DNA from: Serratia sp. DD3
GTDB lineage: Bacteria > Pseudomonadota > Gammaproteobacteria > Enterobacterales > Enterobacteriaceae
Reading direction: 5' to 3'
Assembly (NCBI RefSeq): GCF_000496755.2
Contig: NZ_AYKS02000071.1
Span: 186,001-250,000, forward strand
Length of the DNA: 64,000 nt
Part shown: in pieces, positions 1 through 9,728 of the stretch
How the letters are laid out: the number at the start of each line of letters is the position of its first letter
Numbering within the stretch: the stretch's first letter is position 1
The notes under the pieces: model-generated
What the model saw: only the letters and a program-made list of their open reading frames with translations
Databases searched by the model: none
What the model was told of the DNA's origin: nothing
Made by a program: the position numbers and the translations under genes

Positions 1-1374
<1,374 letters not shown>

Positions 1375-2001
1375 TTAACAATGAGCAAGGATATCTTGTG
1401 CCTGCTTGAGCAGACGACTACGGGAAAACATTAATTGCAGGCGGCTACCGCCAACCTGTTGCCATAGCACAGCGGCACGGATACCGGCGAGCAGAATGGC
1501 ACGAACTTTGGCTTGAACCTGCGTGTTCTGCAGGATAGCGGGTGAACCAGCAACCTGGATACGCGGCCCGAGTGGGGCGATAACGTCAACATAAATACCT
1601 GCCAGCGAACTAACGATGGTATCCGATCCCAGTTCAAAGTGCGCTAATTGGCGCTCTAACTGACTTAACCGCTCGCCGAGGGTATTCATTGCTTCTTTGT
1701 TGGCGTTTAACTTGCGCTCCAGCACCATTAAGCTAAGCGTATAGCGTGTCAACTCGGCACCTAGCCCTTTATTATTGGCATTGAGCACAGCGATCAAGGT
1801 TTCCAGGCCCATCTTCAAGTTACGCTCCTCACCACCAAATACCGCCAGTGTGGAGGGGGGATCCATCTGCAACAGGCTGTTGAGCGAGGTATGGAACGCT
1901 TCGTTGTCCATTTGCCCGTCATGTGCCAATTGCTGTACCAAACGGGCTGATTGACTGACCCCGGCCATCGCCAGTGTAATGTCGTAATAATTCTTCGCCA
2001 C
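1375..2001 (-). CDS. hflD: High frequency lysogenization protein HflD
   Basis: HflD is a peripheral inner-membrane protein. In E. coli it interacts with the lambda CII activator and influences the lysogeny decision; its normal cellular role is unclear. The 208-residue product begins [27 protein letters not shown] and contains the conserved segments [28 protein letters not shown] and [18 protein letters not shown] (here [14 protein letters not shown]). It is a little shorter at the C-terminus than the 213-residue E. coli protein. It starts 2 bases after mnmA ends and runs towards purB, the conserved mnmA-hflD-purB order, so cotranscription is likely. Confidence 0.95.
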   Translation of the reverse strand: MAKNYYDITLAMAGVSQSARLVQQLAHDGQMDNEAFHTSLNSLLQMDPPSTLAVFGGEERNLKMGLETLIAVLNANNKGLGAELTRYTLSLMVLERKLNANKEAMNTLGERLSQLERQLAHFELGSDTIVSSLAGIYVDVIAPLGPRIQVAGSPAILQNTQVQAKVRAILLAGIRAAVLWQQVGGSRLQLMFSRSRLLKQAQDILAHC

Positions 2002-2003
2002 AA

Positions 2004-3107
2004 CTACTCCTGTATCCGTTGTTCGATAATGCCACCGCCCAGGCAGATATCACCCAGATAAAAGACCGCCGACTGCCCTGGGGTGACGGCGGCAACGGGT
2101 TCATCGAAATGCACTTCAATACGGTCGGCATCAAGAGGGGTCACCAGGCAAGGGACATCTTGCTGGCGGTAACGTGTTTTTACTGTGCATCGTAGCGGTT
2201 GCGTCAAGGGTAAACGATCAACCCAATGCAGTTGTTGTGCTACCAGGCCAGTGGACATCAGGCGTGGGTGCTCGTGCCCTTGGGCCACAATCAATATATT
2301 GTTGGCGACGTCTTTGTCTACCACGTACCAAGGGTCTTCTGCACCATCCTTGATACCGCCAATCCCCAGCCCTTTACGTTGCCCCAGGGTGTGGTACATC
2401 AAACCTTGGTGCTGCCCCAGGGTTTGCCCATCTACCGTGATAATGTCACCGGGTTGTGCGGGGAGATAGCGCGCCAGGAAATCACGGAATTTACGTTCAC
2501 CGATAAAACAGATACCGGTTGAGTCTTTCTTCTTGGCGGTCACCAGCTCCAGTTGTTCTGCAATACGGCGCACTTGCGGTTTTTCCAGCTCACCAACCGG
2601 GAACAGGCTTTGCGCAATCTGCTCATGACTCAGGGTATACAGGAAATAACTTTGGTCTTTGTTGCCATCAACACCGCGCAGCAGACGGCTTTTACCGTCA
2701 ACATCCTGCCGGCGGACATAGTGGCCGGTAGCAATATAATCTGCCCCCAGATCTTCTGCGGCAAACTCAAGGAATGCTTTAAATTTAATCTCTTTATTGC
2801 ACAGGATATCGGGGTTGGGTGTGCGGCCAGCCTGATACTCGGCAAGGAACAGTTCGAATACGTTATCCCAGTATTCTGCAGCGAAATTGACCGTATGCAA
2901 CTCGATGCCCAGCTTGTCGCAAACCGCTTGTGCGTCGGCCAGGTCGGTGGCGGCTGAGCAATACTCTTCGTTGTCGTCCTCTTCCCAGTTTTTCATAAAC
3001 AGCCCAGCGACCTGATATCCCTGTTGCTGTAACAGATAAGCAGTAACGGATGAGTCGACGCCGCCGGACATTCCGACGATCACTTTTTTCTGGCTGTTGT
3101 CTGACAT
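2004..3107 (-). CDS. mnmA: tRNA-specific 2-thiouridylase MnmA
   Basis: MnmA thiolates U34 of tRNAs for Lys, Glu and Gln, using sulfur relayed by the Tus proteins and ATP. The 367-residue product has the PP-loop motif SGGVDSS near residue 15, the catalytic cysteine in [12 protein letters not shown] near residue 100, and the second cysteine in [10 protein letters not shown] near residue 200. I start at ATG 3107 ([16 protein letters not shown]), which matches the E. coli N-terminus; an upstream in-frame start would add 16 residues with no family support. It precedes hflD by 2 bases. nudJ lies 111 bases upstream on the same strand. Confidence 0.96.
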   Translation of the reverse strand: MSDNSQKKVIVGMSGGVDSSVTAYLLQQQGYQVAGLFMKNWEEDDNEEYCSAATDLADAQAVCDKLGIELHTVNFAAEYWDNVFELFLAEYQAGRTPNPDILCNKEIKFKAFLEFAAEDLGADYIATGHYVRRQDVDGKSRLLRGVDGNKDQSYFLYTLSHEQIAQSLFPVGELEKPQVRRIAEQLELVTAKKKDSTGICFIGERKFRDFLARYLPAQPGDIITVDGQTLGQHQGLMYHTLGQRKGLGIGGIKDGAEDPWYVVDKDVANNILIVAQGHEHPRLMSTGLVAQQLHWVDRLPLTQPLRCTVKTRYRQQDVPCLVTPLDADRIEVHFDEPVAAVTPGQSAVFYLGDICLGGGIIEQRIQE

Positions 3108-3218
3108 GGTGATCTCACGAACTGAGCAATAAAAATGAGCGCAGGATTTTACCACGTTGGGCGTCAGTGCGCACGGTCGTTATTTTAAGCCCCAGGAAGG
3201 AGCCTTACTGAGTGTGGC

Positions 3219-3665
3219 TTAAAAGGGCCAATTAAAGCTGGCAATAAGGGATAACGGATAACGCTCCGCTTGCTGATAACAGCGGATGCTTTCGCTTACC
3301 AACGGCGAGCGCAGGTTATCGGCGCTAAAAATCTGCTCGGCGGTTAGCCACAGGCAGCGATCAATATCATCGTCATGGGGGGTGGTTTCGCAGGGGGAAT
3401 CTAGCTCAATCACAAAACAGAAACGCAAAAATGGCGTGCCATCTGGAGCCAGCCATTGGTGCATACGTAGAAACGTGTGTGGTGTGGCATGGATCCCGGT
3501 TTCTTCCCAGAGTTCACGCTCTGCAGCCTGAACCAGGGTTTCATCTGCTTCGAGATGACCGGCGGGCTGATTCCAGAGTGCTTTATTGTTAATGGTTTCT
3601 TCAACGATTAAAAATTTACCGGCGGCATGAACAACACAAGCGACAGTGACGTGTGGTTTAAACAT
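3219..3665 (-). CDS. nudJ: Nudix phosphatase NudJ
   Basis: NudJ is a small Nudix hydrolase. In E. coli it dephosphorylates nucleoside di- and triphosphates and the thiamin precursor HMP-PP. The 148-residue product begins [18 protein letters not shown] and has a full Nudix box from G38 ([20 protein letters not shown] then TGI), with REXXEE glutamates for metal binding. The length is close to the 153-residue E. coli protein. The usual neighbour rluE, which in E. coli lies between nudJ and icd, is absent: only about 280 bases of noncoding DNA separate this start from icd. Confidence 0.94.
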   Translation of the reverse strand: MFKPHVTVACVVHAAGKFLIVEETINNKALWNQPAGHLEADETLVQAAERELWEETGIHATPHTFLRMHQWLAPDGTPFLRFCFVIELDSPCETTPHDDDIDRCLWLTAEQIFSADNLRSPLVSESIRCYQQAERYPLSLIASFNWPF

Positions 3666-3942
3666 AGATTATTTATCCTTGGTGGCTTGCAGCCTATTTT
3701 TATCGGTAAATTAATAGAATTACATCATGCATAAATGCCGCTATCACACGTTATTTACCACAAATTTATTGTGGCTGAATCGGTTAACGCTGTGATTTTT
3801 AACTAACAATCTTTGAACTAATTAATGATAAGTGCATTATAGCAGCGTTGTTTTGAGATTGGCGCGGATTGAATATTCAAGTAGTATTGACACGTATCTT
3901 ACAAAGCATTAACAAAAATTGCGTTTGAAGAAGGAGAGGTTG

Positions 3943-5196
3943 ATGGAAAGCAAAGTTGTTGTTCCGGCAGATGGTAAAAAGATCACGGTCGACGCCCAAG
4001 GTAAATTGGTTGTTCCTAATAACCCGATCATCCCATTCATTGAAGGTGACGGTATCGGTGTAGATGTTACCCCAGCCATGATCAACGTGGTTGATGCCGC
4101 AGTTAAAAAGGCCTACCACGGTGAGCGGAAAATTTCCTGGATGGAGATCTACACCGGTGAAAAATCCACTCATGTGTACGGCAAAGATGTCTGGTTGCCA
4201 GATGAAACCCTGGATCTGATCCGTGAGTATCGTGTTGCCATCAAAGGGCCACTGACAACTCCAGTGGGTGGCGGTATTCGCTCCCTGAACGTTGCTCTGC
4301 GCCAACAACTTGACCTTTACGTCTGTCTGCGCCCAGTACGTTACTATCAAGGCACGCCAAGCCCGGTAAAACAGCCTGAGCTGACGGATATGGTGATTTT
4401 CCGTGAAAATGCGGAAGACATTTATGCCGGTATTGAATGGAAAGCCGGCTCTGCCGAAGCCGATAAAGTGATCAAATTCCTGCGTGAAGAAATGGGCGTG
4501 AAGAAAATCCGTTTCCCTGAGCAATGTGGTATTGGTGTGAAGCCATGCTCAGAAGAAGGGACCAAGCGCTTGGTTCGCGCGGCGCTCGAATACGCCATTG
4601 ACAATGATCGTGACTCGGTGACCTTGGTTCACAAAGGCAATATCATGAAGTTCACCGAAGGTGCCTTCAAAGATTGGGGTTACGAACTGGCTCGTGAAGA
4701 GTTCGGTGGCGAACTGATCGATGGTGGCCCATGGTTGAAGATCAAGAACCCGAAAACCGGTAAAGAGATTGTGGTCAAGGACGTTATCGCTGACGCCTTC
4801 CTGCAGCAAATTCTGTTGCGCCCAGCAGAATACGACGTTATCGCCTGTATGAACCTTAATGGTGACTATATTTCTGATGCACTCGCCGCACAGGTTGGCG
4901 GTATCGGTATTGCACCGGGTGCCAACATTGGTGCTGAATGTGCATTGTTTGAAGCCACCCACGGTACTGCACCTAAGTACGCTGGTCAGGATAAAGTGAA
5001 CCCAGGTTCAGTAATCCTTTCTGCTGAGATGATGCTGCGCCATATGGGCTGGTTTGAAGCGGCTGACTTAATCGTTAAGGGAATGGAAGGGGCGATTGCT
5101 GCCAAGACTGTGACCTATGACTTTGAACGCCTGATGGAAGGCGCTAAGCTACTGAAATGTTCAGAGTTTGGCGACGCTATCGTTAAGCATATGTAA
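3943..5196 (+). CDS. icd: Isocitrate dehydrogenase [NADP]
   Basis: NADP-dependent isocitrate dehydrogenase of the TCA cycle, cytoplasmic homodimer, oxidising isocitrate to 2-oxoglutarate. The 417-residue product ([13 protein letters not shown]) matches E. coli Icd nearly end to end. Ser114 in [13 protein letters not shown] corresponds to the AceK-phosphorylated Ser113. The start at 3943 follows aaggagag; an in-frame TTG 24 bases upstream is less likely. The C-terminus (GDAIVKHM) varies from E. coli. The 3' end of icd is the known attachment site for phage 21 and e14, and a lambdoid remnant follows immediately, so the last codons could be phage-supplied (inference). Confidence 0.97.
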   Translation: MESKVVVPADGKKITVDAQGKLVVPNNPIIPFIEGDGIGVDVTPAMINVVDAAVKKAYHGERKISWMEIYTGEKSTHVYGKDVWLPDETLDLIREYRVAIKGPLTTPVGGGIRSLNVALRQQLDLYVCLRPVRYYQGTPSPVKQPELTDMVIFRENAEDIYAGIEWKAGSAEADKVIKFLREEMGVKKIRFPEQCGIGVKPCSEEGTKRLVRAALEYAIDNDRDSVTLVHKGNIMKFTEGAFKDWGYELAREEFGGELIDGGPWLKIKNPKTGKEIVVKDVIADAFLQQILLRPAEYDVIACMNLNGDYISDALAAQVGGIGIAPGANIGAECALFEATHGTAPKYAGQDKVNPGSVILSAEMMLRHMGWFEAADLIVKGMEGAIAAKTVTYDFERLMEGAKLLKCSEFGDAIVKHM

Positions 5197-5219
5197 GATT
5201 GTTTTAACGCTAAATGATT

Positions 5220-5247
5220 ACGGGAGCTTATGGCTCCCGTCTGTTTT
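5220..5247 (+). terminator. Rho-independent terminator of icd
   Basis: An 8-bp perfect stem, ACGGGAGC at 5220-5227 pairing with GCTCCCGT at 5233-5240, has a 5-base loop and is followed by ctgttttt. It lies 24 bases after the icd stop codon. Confidence 0.85.
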
Positions 5248-5266
5248 TCTCCCTCAAAAAATTCTT

Positions 5267-5321
5267 CTGCAAAACTCCTGCAAAACCCCTGCAAAACCCC
5301 TGCAAAACTCTTCTGCAAAAC
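5267..5321 (+). repeat. Phased CTGCAAAAC repeats, probable integrase arm-type sites
   Basis: Five exact copies of CTGCAAAAC start at 5267, 5278, 5289, 5300 and 5313. The first four are spaced exactly 11 bp, one helical turn. They lie between the icd terminator and the 3' end of an integrase fragment transcribed towards icd. That is where a phage inserted in icd would carry its attP arm. Repeated short motifs there are typical arm-type binding sites of lambda-family integrases. The function is inferred; the repeats are directly visible. Confidence 0.6.
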
Positions 5322-5342
5322 GGTATGAAAAATGAGCGATTT

Positions 5343-5633
5343 TCATTCCCCTACAACCTTCCAATTCTTCCCCCGATCATCGTTATAACGGTCAGTTTGC
5401 CGCTGGGATTTGTGCCCTAGCAAATCCTTGGTATTTACTTTTTGCTCCCTATATAGCCGTTCAGCCAGTGAGCGAATTTCGTGAAATCCGGGTGGAGTTC
5501 CTTTATCCCAAGTTAAGCCAGATAGATCCCTAATTTTTTTGAAACTACTGCTGATTGTGTTGGCTTTCACCATGGCGCCACGACGAGCCATAGCTGCATT
5601 GTGAGTGTAATGAACAAGGTATTGTTGACGATG
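5343..5633 (-). pseudogene. Tyrosine integrase, C-terminal fragment
   Basis: This is the C-terminal third of a lambda-type tyrosine recombinase. The frame is open from 5633 to the stop at 5343. It shows the catalytic R in FHEIRSLAERLYRE, the H-K segment in LLGHKSQRQTDRY and the nucleophile tyrosine, with the usual GKNW ending. The N-terminal and central domains are missing; upstream the frame meets a stop at 5634-5636 and different phage DNA begins. The 3' end points at icd, as in phages inserted there. It cannot be functional alone. The C-terminal motif makes the family assignment firm. Confidence 0.85.
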
Positions 5634-5692
5634 TTATTTCGGCATTGCGTAATGACCTGCGCAAGGGTCATGCCAATTGCATTGCAGTGGAT

Positions 5693-5913
5693 GGGTAACC
5701 GTCCAAGTCGGTTACTACACTGAGTACGTCTATCCTGATGGCAGTAAAAACCACCGAGCCAAAGCAATCAGCTTTGTCCGTATGGATGAAGACGTGTTCC
5801 AGCAGCTGTACAAAGCAGCATTAAACGTTCTTTGGAACTGGATCTTGTTCCGCAAATTCCAGTCCATTGAAGAGGCTGAGAACATCGCTGCACAACTGCT
5901 GGAGTATGCATGA
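5693..5913 (+). pseudogene. DUF1367-like phage protein, C-terminal fragment
   Basis: The frame reads WVTVQVGYYTEYVYPDG and continues to QSIEEAENIAAQLLEYA. I recognise this as the C-terminal half of the DUF1367 proteins found in the nin region of lambdoid phages; their function is unknown. An ATG at 5677 opens the frame, but the family normally has a longer N-terminal part, so this is probably the downstream side of a deletion that also removed the integrase N-terminus. The stop overlaps the next gene by four bases (ATGA), an intact phage-type coupling. The family call rests on memory and is moderate. Confidence 0.6.
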
Positions 5914-6200
5914 TGGCAAATTTACGCAAAGAGGCCCAAGGGCGTGATTGCCAGATCCGCTTACCAGGTGTGTGCAACTTCAATCCTGAAACCACCGTTC
6001 TTGCGCATTATCGAATGGCTGGCACCTGTGGTACCGGCATCAAACCCGATGATTCGCAAGCCGCGTGGTCATGTAGCTGCTGCCATGATGTGATCGATGG
6101 TCGCGTTAAATCTGAATATACGCGTGAAGAATTGCGTTTGGCTCATGCTGAGGGGGGGCTGCGGACGCAGGTGATTTTGAGGGGAGAGGGTAAGCTATGA
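5910..6200 (+). CDS. DUF1364 / YbcO-type phage nuclease-like protein
   Basis: This 96-residue protein (MANLRKEAQGRDCQIRLPGVC after one extra Met) matches E. coli YbcO of the DLP12 prophage and other DUF1364 proteins. They carry an HNH-like zinc-binding fold and are proposed nucleases. Visible conserved residues are C19 and C26 in the N-terminal part, H37 in VLAHYR, and a CSCCHD motif near residue 60. The start overlaps the upstream stop and its own stop overlaps the antiterminator start, the compact order DUF1367-DUF1364-Q seen in lambdoid phages. It looks intact. Nuclease activity is inferred from the family. Confidence 0.8.
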   Translation: MMANLRKEAQGRDCQIRLPGVCNFNPETTVLAHYRMAGTCGTGIKPDDSQAAWSCSCCHDVIDGRVKSEYTREELRLAHAEGGLRTQVILRGEGKL

Positions 6201-6559
6201 GAGATATGTACGATGTTTTGTCCCGTTGGGGCGTTTGGGCCCGTGAGGATAGCAACATTGATTACCCACCCATAGCAGCCGGGTTTAAAGGACTACTGCC
6301 GCCAAAATCCAGTGGCAAACAATCATGCTCTGATGATGATGGCCTGATGATTGATGGATGTATTGCAAGGCTGAAGAAGTACAAGCCGGAAGAGTACGAC
6401 ATAGTTGTGTTGCATCATTTCTACGGTCTATCGTTACGCTACATAGCCAAAAAGCGCAAGTGCTCTGATGGAACAGTCAGGAAGGAAATGCAGACAGCAG
6501 AAGGGTTTATAGGGGAGTGCTTGGCTATGCTTGATGTTCAACTTGATGTAGAATATTAG
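6197..6559 (+). CDS. Phage antiterminator Q-like protein
   Basis: This 120-residue protein resembles the phage antitermination Q family of the 82/933W-unlike short type. Those proteins let RNA polymerase read through terminators into late genes. It begins MRDMYDVLSRWGVWAREDS. The C-terminal half contains a helix-turn-helix-like segment (LHHFYGLSLRYIAKKRKCSD then GTVRKEM) as in sigma-like domains. The start overlaps the DUF1364 stop by four bases. A decayed copy of its 3' half lies at about 7886-8041, beyond the PIN-like gene. In related phages the region after Q is a common site for accessory genes. Confidence 0.75.
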   Translation: MRDMYDVLSRWGVWAREDSNIDYPPIAAGFKGLLPPKSSGKQSCSDDDGLMIDGCIARLKKYKPEEYDIVVLHHFYGLSLRYIAKKRKCSDGTVRKEMQTAEGFIGECLAMLDVQLDVEY

Positions 6560-6769
6560 GTATGGGTGACTCAAAAATATTATAGTTAATAGCTACCTTA
6601 TTTTATTGATAGAAAGAGACGGGACCATATTCTTATATTGACGGATTGGTGAGCCCGCCTAAAGGACTAAATAGCTGTTATATAGATGCTGAGTCCCCAG
6701 CAGTCCTACCAGCCTTATTTACCCTAATAATAATATTTTTTAAGTACCTTAAAATCAATTGGGCGTATT

Positions 6770-7786
6770 TTATTCAACATACCGTATTTCAGTATTGATG
6801 CCTAAGAACTCATAACAAGCTTCAACTTTTTTAATAAAATATTGGTCCCTAGAAAACAACATGTCTGAAAATGTTGCCATGCTAGCATGACTTTGATCAC
6901 TGATAGCTGAATTAAAACGGCGATCTTTATGAATGTGAGAATCCGGATAATAGCCTAACATGTTTAGAATAATATAAATAGAGGCGACTTTCTGATAATT
7001 AAAATAATTTGATGACGGGTGGATTGGATTCCTGGCTATGCCGAAGAAGTCTTCTAAGGACATATGCACTCCATGAGGGAGGCTTTCTCGACAAATATTC
7101 CAAATCTGCTGAATTACATTTGGTGGTTCTATGTTGTTTAATTGAATTGGACCAATCCCTAAATGTTCTCGAAAGTCTTTTATGCCAGACCAGCCTATAG
7201 GATTTTGAATGTTTTTTGAGAAATGCTTTAATAATTCAGAAGATGCATTTTCGAATTTTTCCTTCATGTCATTTGCTTGTATTTCAAAGAGTGATGCTAA
7301 CGCAGGAAATTCATGAAAAGTAATTTCAGGGACTTTTAGCAGCTCTTCAAATGCTGCTATCTTTTCATTCTTAATATCGTAGAAAGTTTTTTCTTTGGCA
7401 CCTCCGAAAATTTTTTTAATATCAATCATCATTGAGTCATTAACAATATCGAATATAGGATCATTAGTATTGTACTCATGAAAGGCTTTGTGGCAGTCTA
7501 TATTGGTAATAGTGGCCTTTCCTGTTGATTGATAGGTTTCATCTAGCAAAATTTTTAAATGAAATGCTTTTAGTTCATTTAGAACATCTAAAAACTGTTT
7601 CTCGTAACCAACAGATCTTTTTATCTCTTTTAGGGTTTCATCTGAATAAACGACTTGAAAATCACGGGCAAGATATTCTCCAAATTTATCCAAGCCGTTT
7701 TTTACGAATATATCTAATATGTTATGGTCAAGATAAGCTATTAATTTTCCTTGATAATCAGGTAACGACATCATTGACTCTCTCAT
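6770..7786 (-). CDS. PIN-like domain protein, AT-rich phage cargo
   Basis: I do not recognise a named family. The 338-residue protein begins after YLDHNILD, with acidic D20 and D25. It has E50 and E54 after a beta strand (VVYSDETLKEI), and near the C-terminus a SDQSH segment (D297) followed by FSDMLFSRDQYF (D308, D314). This spacing of acidic residues around short hydrophobic strands is typical of PIN-domain metal-dependent RNases. A long helical insertion separates the two halves. Its AT content is far above its neighbours. It is transcribed against the phage genes and sits between an intact Q and a Q remnant. No antitoxin-like partner is adjacent. A defence or toxin role is conjecture. Confidence 0.6.
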   Translation of the reverse strand: MRESMMSLPDYQGKLIAYLDHNILDIFVKNGLDKFGEYLARDFQVVYSDETLKEIKRSVGYEKQFLDVLNELKAFHLKILLDETYQSTGKATITNIDCHKAFHEYNTNDPIFDIVNDSMMIDIKKIFGGAKEKTFYDIKNEKIAAFEELLKVPEITFHEFPALASLFEIQANDMKEKFENASSELLKHFSKNIQNPIGWSGIKDFREHLGIGPIQLNNIEPPNVIQQIWNICRESLPHGVHMSLEDFFGIARNPIHPSSNYFNYQKVASIYIILNMLGYYPDSHIHKDRRFNSAISDQSHASMATFSDMLFSRDQYFIKKVEACYEFLGINTEIRYVE

Positions 7787-7885
7787 ACATAATCGGAAAC
7801 TCCCTTATAGTAATAATTGTGAGTAGATACGTCAGCCATAAAAAGACAATCTAGTAGCAATGTTTAACGTTTCATGGTTTTTTTC

Positions 7886-8041
7886 TACACAACTTCTACG
7901 GCTTGTCGCTGCGCCACATAAGACAAGAAGCGCAAGTGTGCAGATGGAATAATCAGGAAGGAAATGCAGACGGCAGAGGGGTTTATACGCGGTTGCGTTG
8001 CTAAATGCAAGGCTAGATATAGAGTAAAATACCTTAGATAG
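7886..8041 (+). pseudogene. Decayed second copy of the antiterminator Q 3' end
   Basis: The plus strand here aligns with 6417-6559 of the intact Q gene: both share cttctacgg, a run around aagcgcaagtg, tcaggaaggaaatgcaga and gaggggtttata-type segments. Reading gives NFYGLSLRHI, then a one-base shift, then KKRKCADGIIRKEMQTAEGF, ending at TAG 8039-8041. The 5' half of the gene is absent. It is either a diverged duplicate or the 3' end of a second phage's Q left after recombination. Confidence 0.8.
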
Positions 8042-8068
8042 ATATCGCACAAAGTAATGACAATCATT

Positions 8069-8100
8069 GTATTAAAGCCCGCAATTGCGGGCTTTAATAC
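8069..8100. terminator. Perfect palindrome, probable bidirectional terminator
   Basis: A 32-bp perfect palindrome (14-bp arms with AAAGCCCGC cores around AATT) begins immediately after the stop codon of the 45-codon gene on the minus strand and follows the Q remnant on the plus strand. The arm ends provide short T runs, so termination in both directions is plausible. Confidence 0.65.
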
Positions 8101-8238
8101 TCATGAAGGTATCATGTGTTTTTTCAGTAAATTATGAAGAATTGTTTCTTCTTTAGGGTTTTGTTCTTTTGTTTTTTTTGCAAAAAAATCATTAACATTC
8201 TTAGGTTGTGATTGTTGATATGATTGTTTCATTGTCAT
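8101..8238 (-). CDS. 45-residue protein downstream of the proteasome-like gene
   Basis: This frame is too short for most gene callers. It runs from ATG 8238 to TGA 8101 and encodes 45 residues, starting MTMKQSYQQSQPKNVNDFFA and ending LLKKHMIPS. Support: a strong AGGAGGG ribosome site 5 bases before the ATG, a gap of only 10 bases after the proteasome-like gene on the same strand, and a perfect terminator palindrome directly after its stop. The product is lysine- and glutamine-rich, hydrophilic at the N-terminus, with a likely amphipathic C-terminal helix and no signal peptide. I recognise no family. Partner, regulator or substrate of the upstream enzyme are all open. Confidence 0.6.
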   Translation of the reverse strand: MTMKQSYQQSQPKNVNDFFAKKTKEQNPKEETILHNLLKKHMIPS

Positions 8239-8248
8239 TTTTGCCCTC

Positions 8249-9532
8249 CTAACTCCTTGTAAAGTAATGATGGTTTAATTCTTTATCAAAGTAATGCTTT
8301 CTTTTAACCCAAATGAATCCATCAGCCTTTGATATCACAGCGACGTCAATCGGTCCACCTACAGTTTCACTATCATCAGAAACTTTGCGCTTAAACGCTG
8401 TCAGGTTGACTAAAGATTCCGCCATGTAGGCAAGATCCTGTTTTGGTAGGAATTTTATCATATTAACTACTTTGCTAACATAGTTTTCATGTACAAATAG
8501 CCCGATACGTTCATCACAATCAGTGACGGTGTTTTCTACGATCTTAACAATAGCAGATCTTAGACCGTTCAAATGCTCTTCTGGTACCTGCTTAGTGATG
8601 ACACAATCTATTCCTTCAAGTAGGTTAACGATCGAGTTCTGGTATTCGCTGTGAAGTTTTTGGATCAAGTTTTCACTGCAGCCTTGCATAAATGCACTAA
8701 CTTCATCATCTTGAGCGAATGGAGTTACTCCTCCCTCGCCGTTGCCCGAACATTTTTCTTCATTAATATATTTGCGAATTTTCCCGTTATAAAAACCACA
8801 GACATCATAAGACAAAACTTTAGGATAGTAATCCTCGTTACCATAACCAGCTATTACAATCCCAGAAATGTTACCAACATCACTTTTTTTGCAAATCATG
8901 GCTGCGAAAACGTTCGTAAGAACGGATATTAATCTTGGAGGGATCTCTTCTAGTGGTAAGTCAGAAAATTTTTCAGTTACAATTCGTAATGTAACCTCTT
9001 TACAAAATTGGGTGGCATTATCCACGTCATCACCTGAGAAGCCATCAAGAAAATCAGTATCTGATAATCTTTCAAGTAGTGAGTCACAGTACGCCTCTAA
9101 ATCTGCGAAAAAGGTTTGGTATGAGAATTGGTTCAAGTACAGGGTATCTTTTGTTGCAAAAAATTTTTCAACTAATTTACTGAAAACACTCTCTGATAGA
9201 TGCTGATACAGGTGATCTGATCGCATTCCATCTGTAATAATGCTATTTGATTTTTCTAAAAACTCGAAAAAGCTCTTCGAGTATTCTTCTAATTTATCGA
9301 AATGAGCACCACCTAGCTGTTTTCTGTATGCTTTTATAACTAATTCCCAGGGAGCAGTACATAGGTCACCACTTCCATATACCATCAAACCAACGGGGTG
9401 ATGTTTTGTTAGGGCAAAGAGTTTTTCGGCTCCATTATAAATTTTTTGAGTACCACCCCCTGAGATTGTAACGGCTGAGTCTGCTGCTAGAGCAACAGCA
9501 GACTTGTTATAAACAGCAATTTCTGCAGTCAT
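8249..9532 (-). CDS. Proteasome beta-like Ntn hydrolase, phage cargo
   Basis: The 427-residue protein begins MTAEIAVYNKSAVALAADSA. If Met is removed, Thr becomes residue 1, and Asp17, Thr21 and a KLF lysine (K36) fall where proteasome beta subunits have Thr1, Asp/Glu17, Thr21 and Lys33-Leu-Phe. A central strand pair (GIVIAGYG, VLSYDVCGF, near 224-247) and a C-terminal GGPIDVAVISKADGF (392-406) match the beta-subunit core. Long helical insertions near 75-215 and 280-375 make it about twice beta-subunit length. No propeptide or membrane segment is seen. The GGAGAGG ribosome site supports the start. The family is uncharacterised as far as I know; peptidase activity is inferred. It forms an apparent two-gene operon with the 45-residue gene. 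Confidence 0.75.
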   Translation of the reverse strand: MTAEIAVYNKSAVALAADSAVTISGGGTQKIYNGAEKLFALTKHHPVGLMVYGSGDLCTAPWELVIKAYRKQLGGAHFDKLEEYSKSFFEFLEKSNSIITDGMRSDHLYQHLSESVFSKLVEKFFATKDTLYLNQFSYQTFFADLEAYCDSLLERLSDTDFLDGFSGDDVDNATQFCKEVTLRIVTEKFSDLPLEEIPPRLISVLTNVFAAMICKKSDVGNISGIVIAGYGNEDYYPKVLSYDVCGFYNGKIRKYINEEKCSGNGEGGVTPFAQDDEVSAFMQGCSENLIQKLHSEYQNSIVNLLEGIDCVITKQVPEEHLNGLRSAIVKIVENTVTDCDERIGLFVHENYVSKVVNMIKFLPKQDLAYMAESLVNLTAFKRKVSDDSETVGGPIDVAVISKADGFIWVKRKHYFDKELNHHYFTRS

Positions 9533-9670
9533 TTACCTCTCCATGTGAATAATATCCATACTTACATATTTGGGGTGATGAATACAATGTAGACTATAAC
9601 TAACGCGTACGCAAAAATTGCGCTAATGTGATAAGGGTAGTTACTCAGTCAGTATCTTCTTGAGTCAAAC

Positions 9671-9693
9671 AGGCCCCACTTCGGTGGGGCTTT
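9671..9693 (+). terminator. Rho-independent terminator with TTCG loop
   Basis: GCCCCAC at 9671-9677 pairs with GTGGGGC at 9682-9688 around a stable TTCG tetraloop, followed by tttgt. It is a typical phage-type terminator. Confidence 0.85.
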
Positions 9694-9701
9694 GTCGTCT
9701 T

Positions 9702-9728
9702 TGGCCCCAAGTCTTTTGGGGCTTTGTT
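9702..9728 (+). terminator. Second rho-independent terminator
   Basis: GCCCCAA at 9702-9708 pairs with TTGGGGC at 9714-9720 with a 5-base loop, followed by tttgttgt. It lies 14 bases after the previous terminator, making a tandem pair. Confidence 0.75.

Noticed and set aside
3877..4524. 215-codon open frame antisense to icd
   Set aside because: It lies fully against the strongly conserved icd frame, has no ribosome site support and no family features; it reflects codon bias of icd.
7525..7854. 109-codon plus-strand frame overlapping the PIN-like gene
   Set aside because: AT-rich shadow frame with no ribosome site and no motifs; the minus-strand frame is longer and has coherent PIN-like features.
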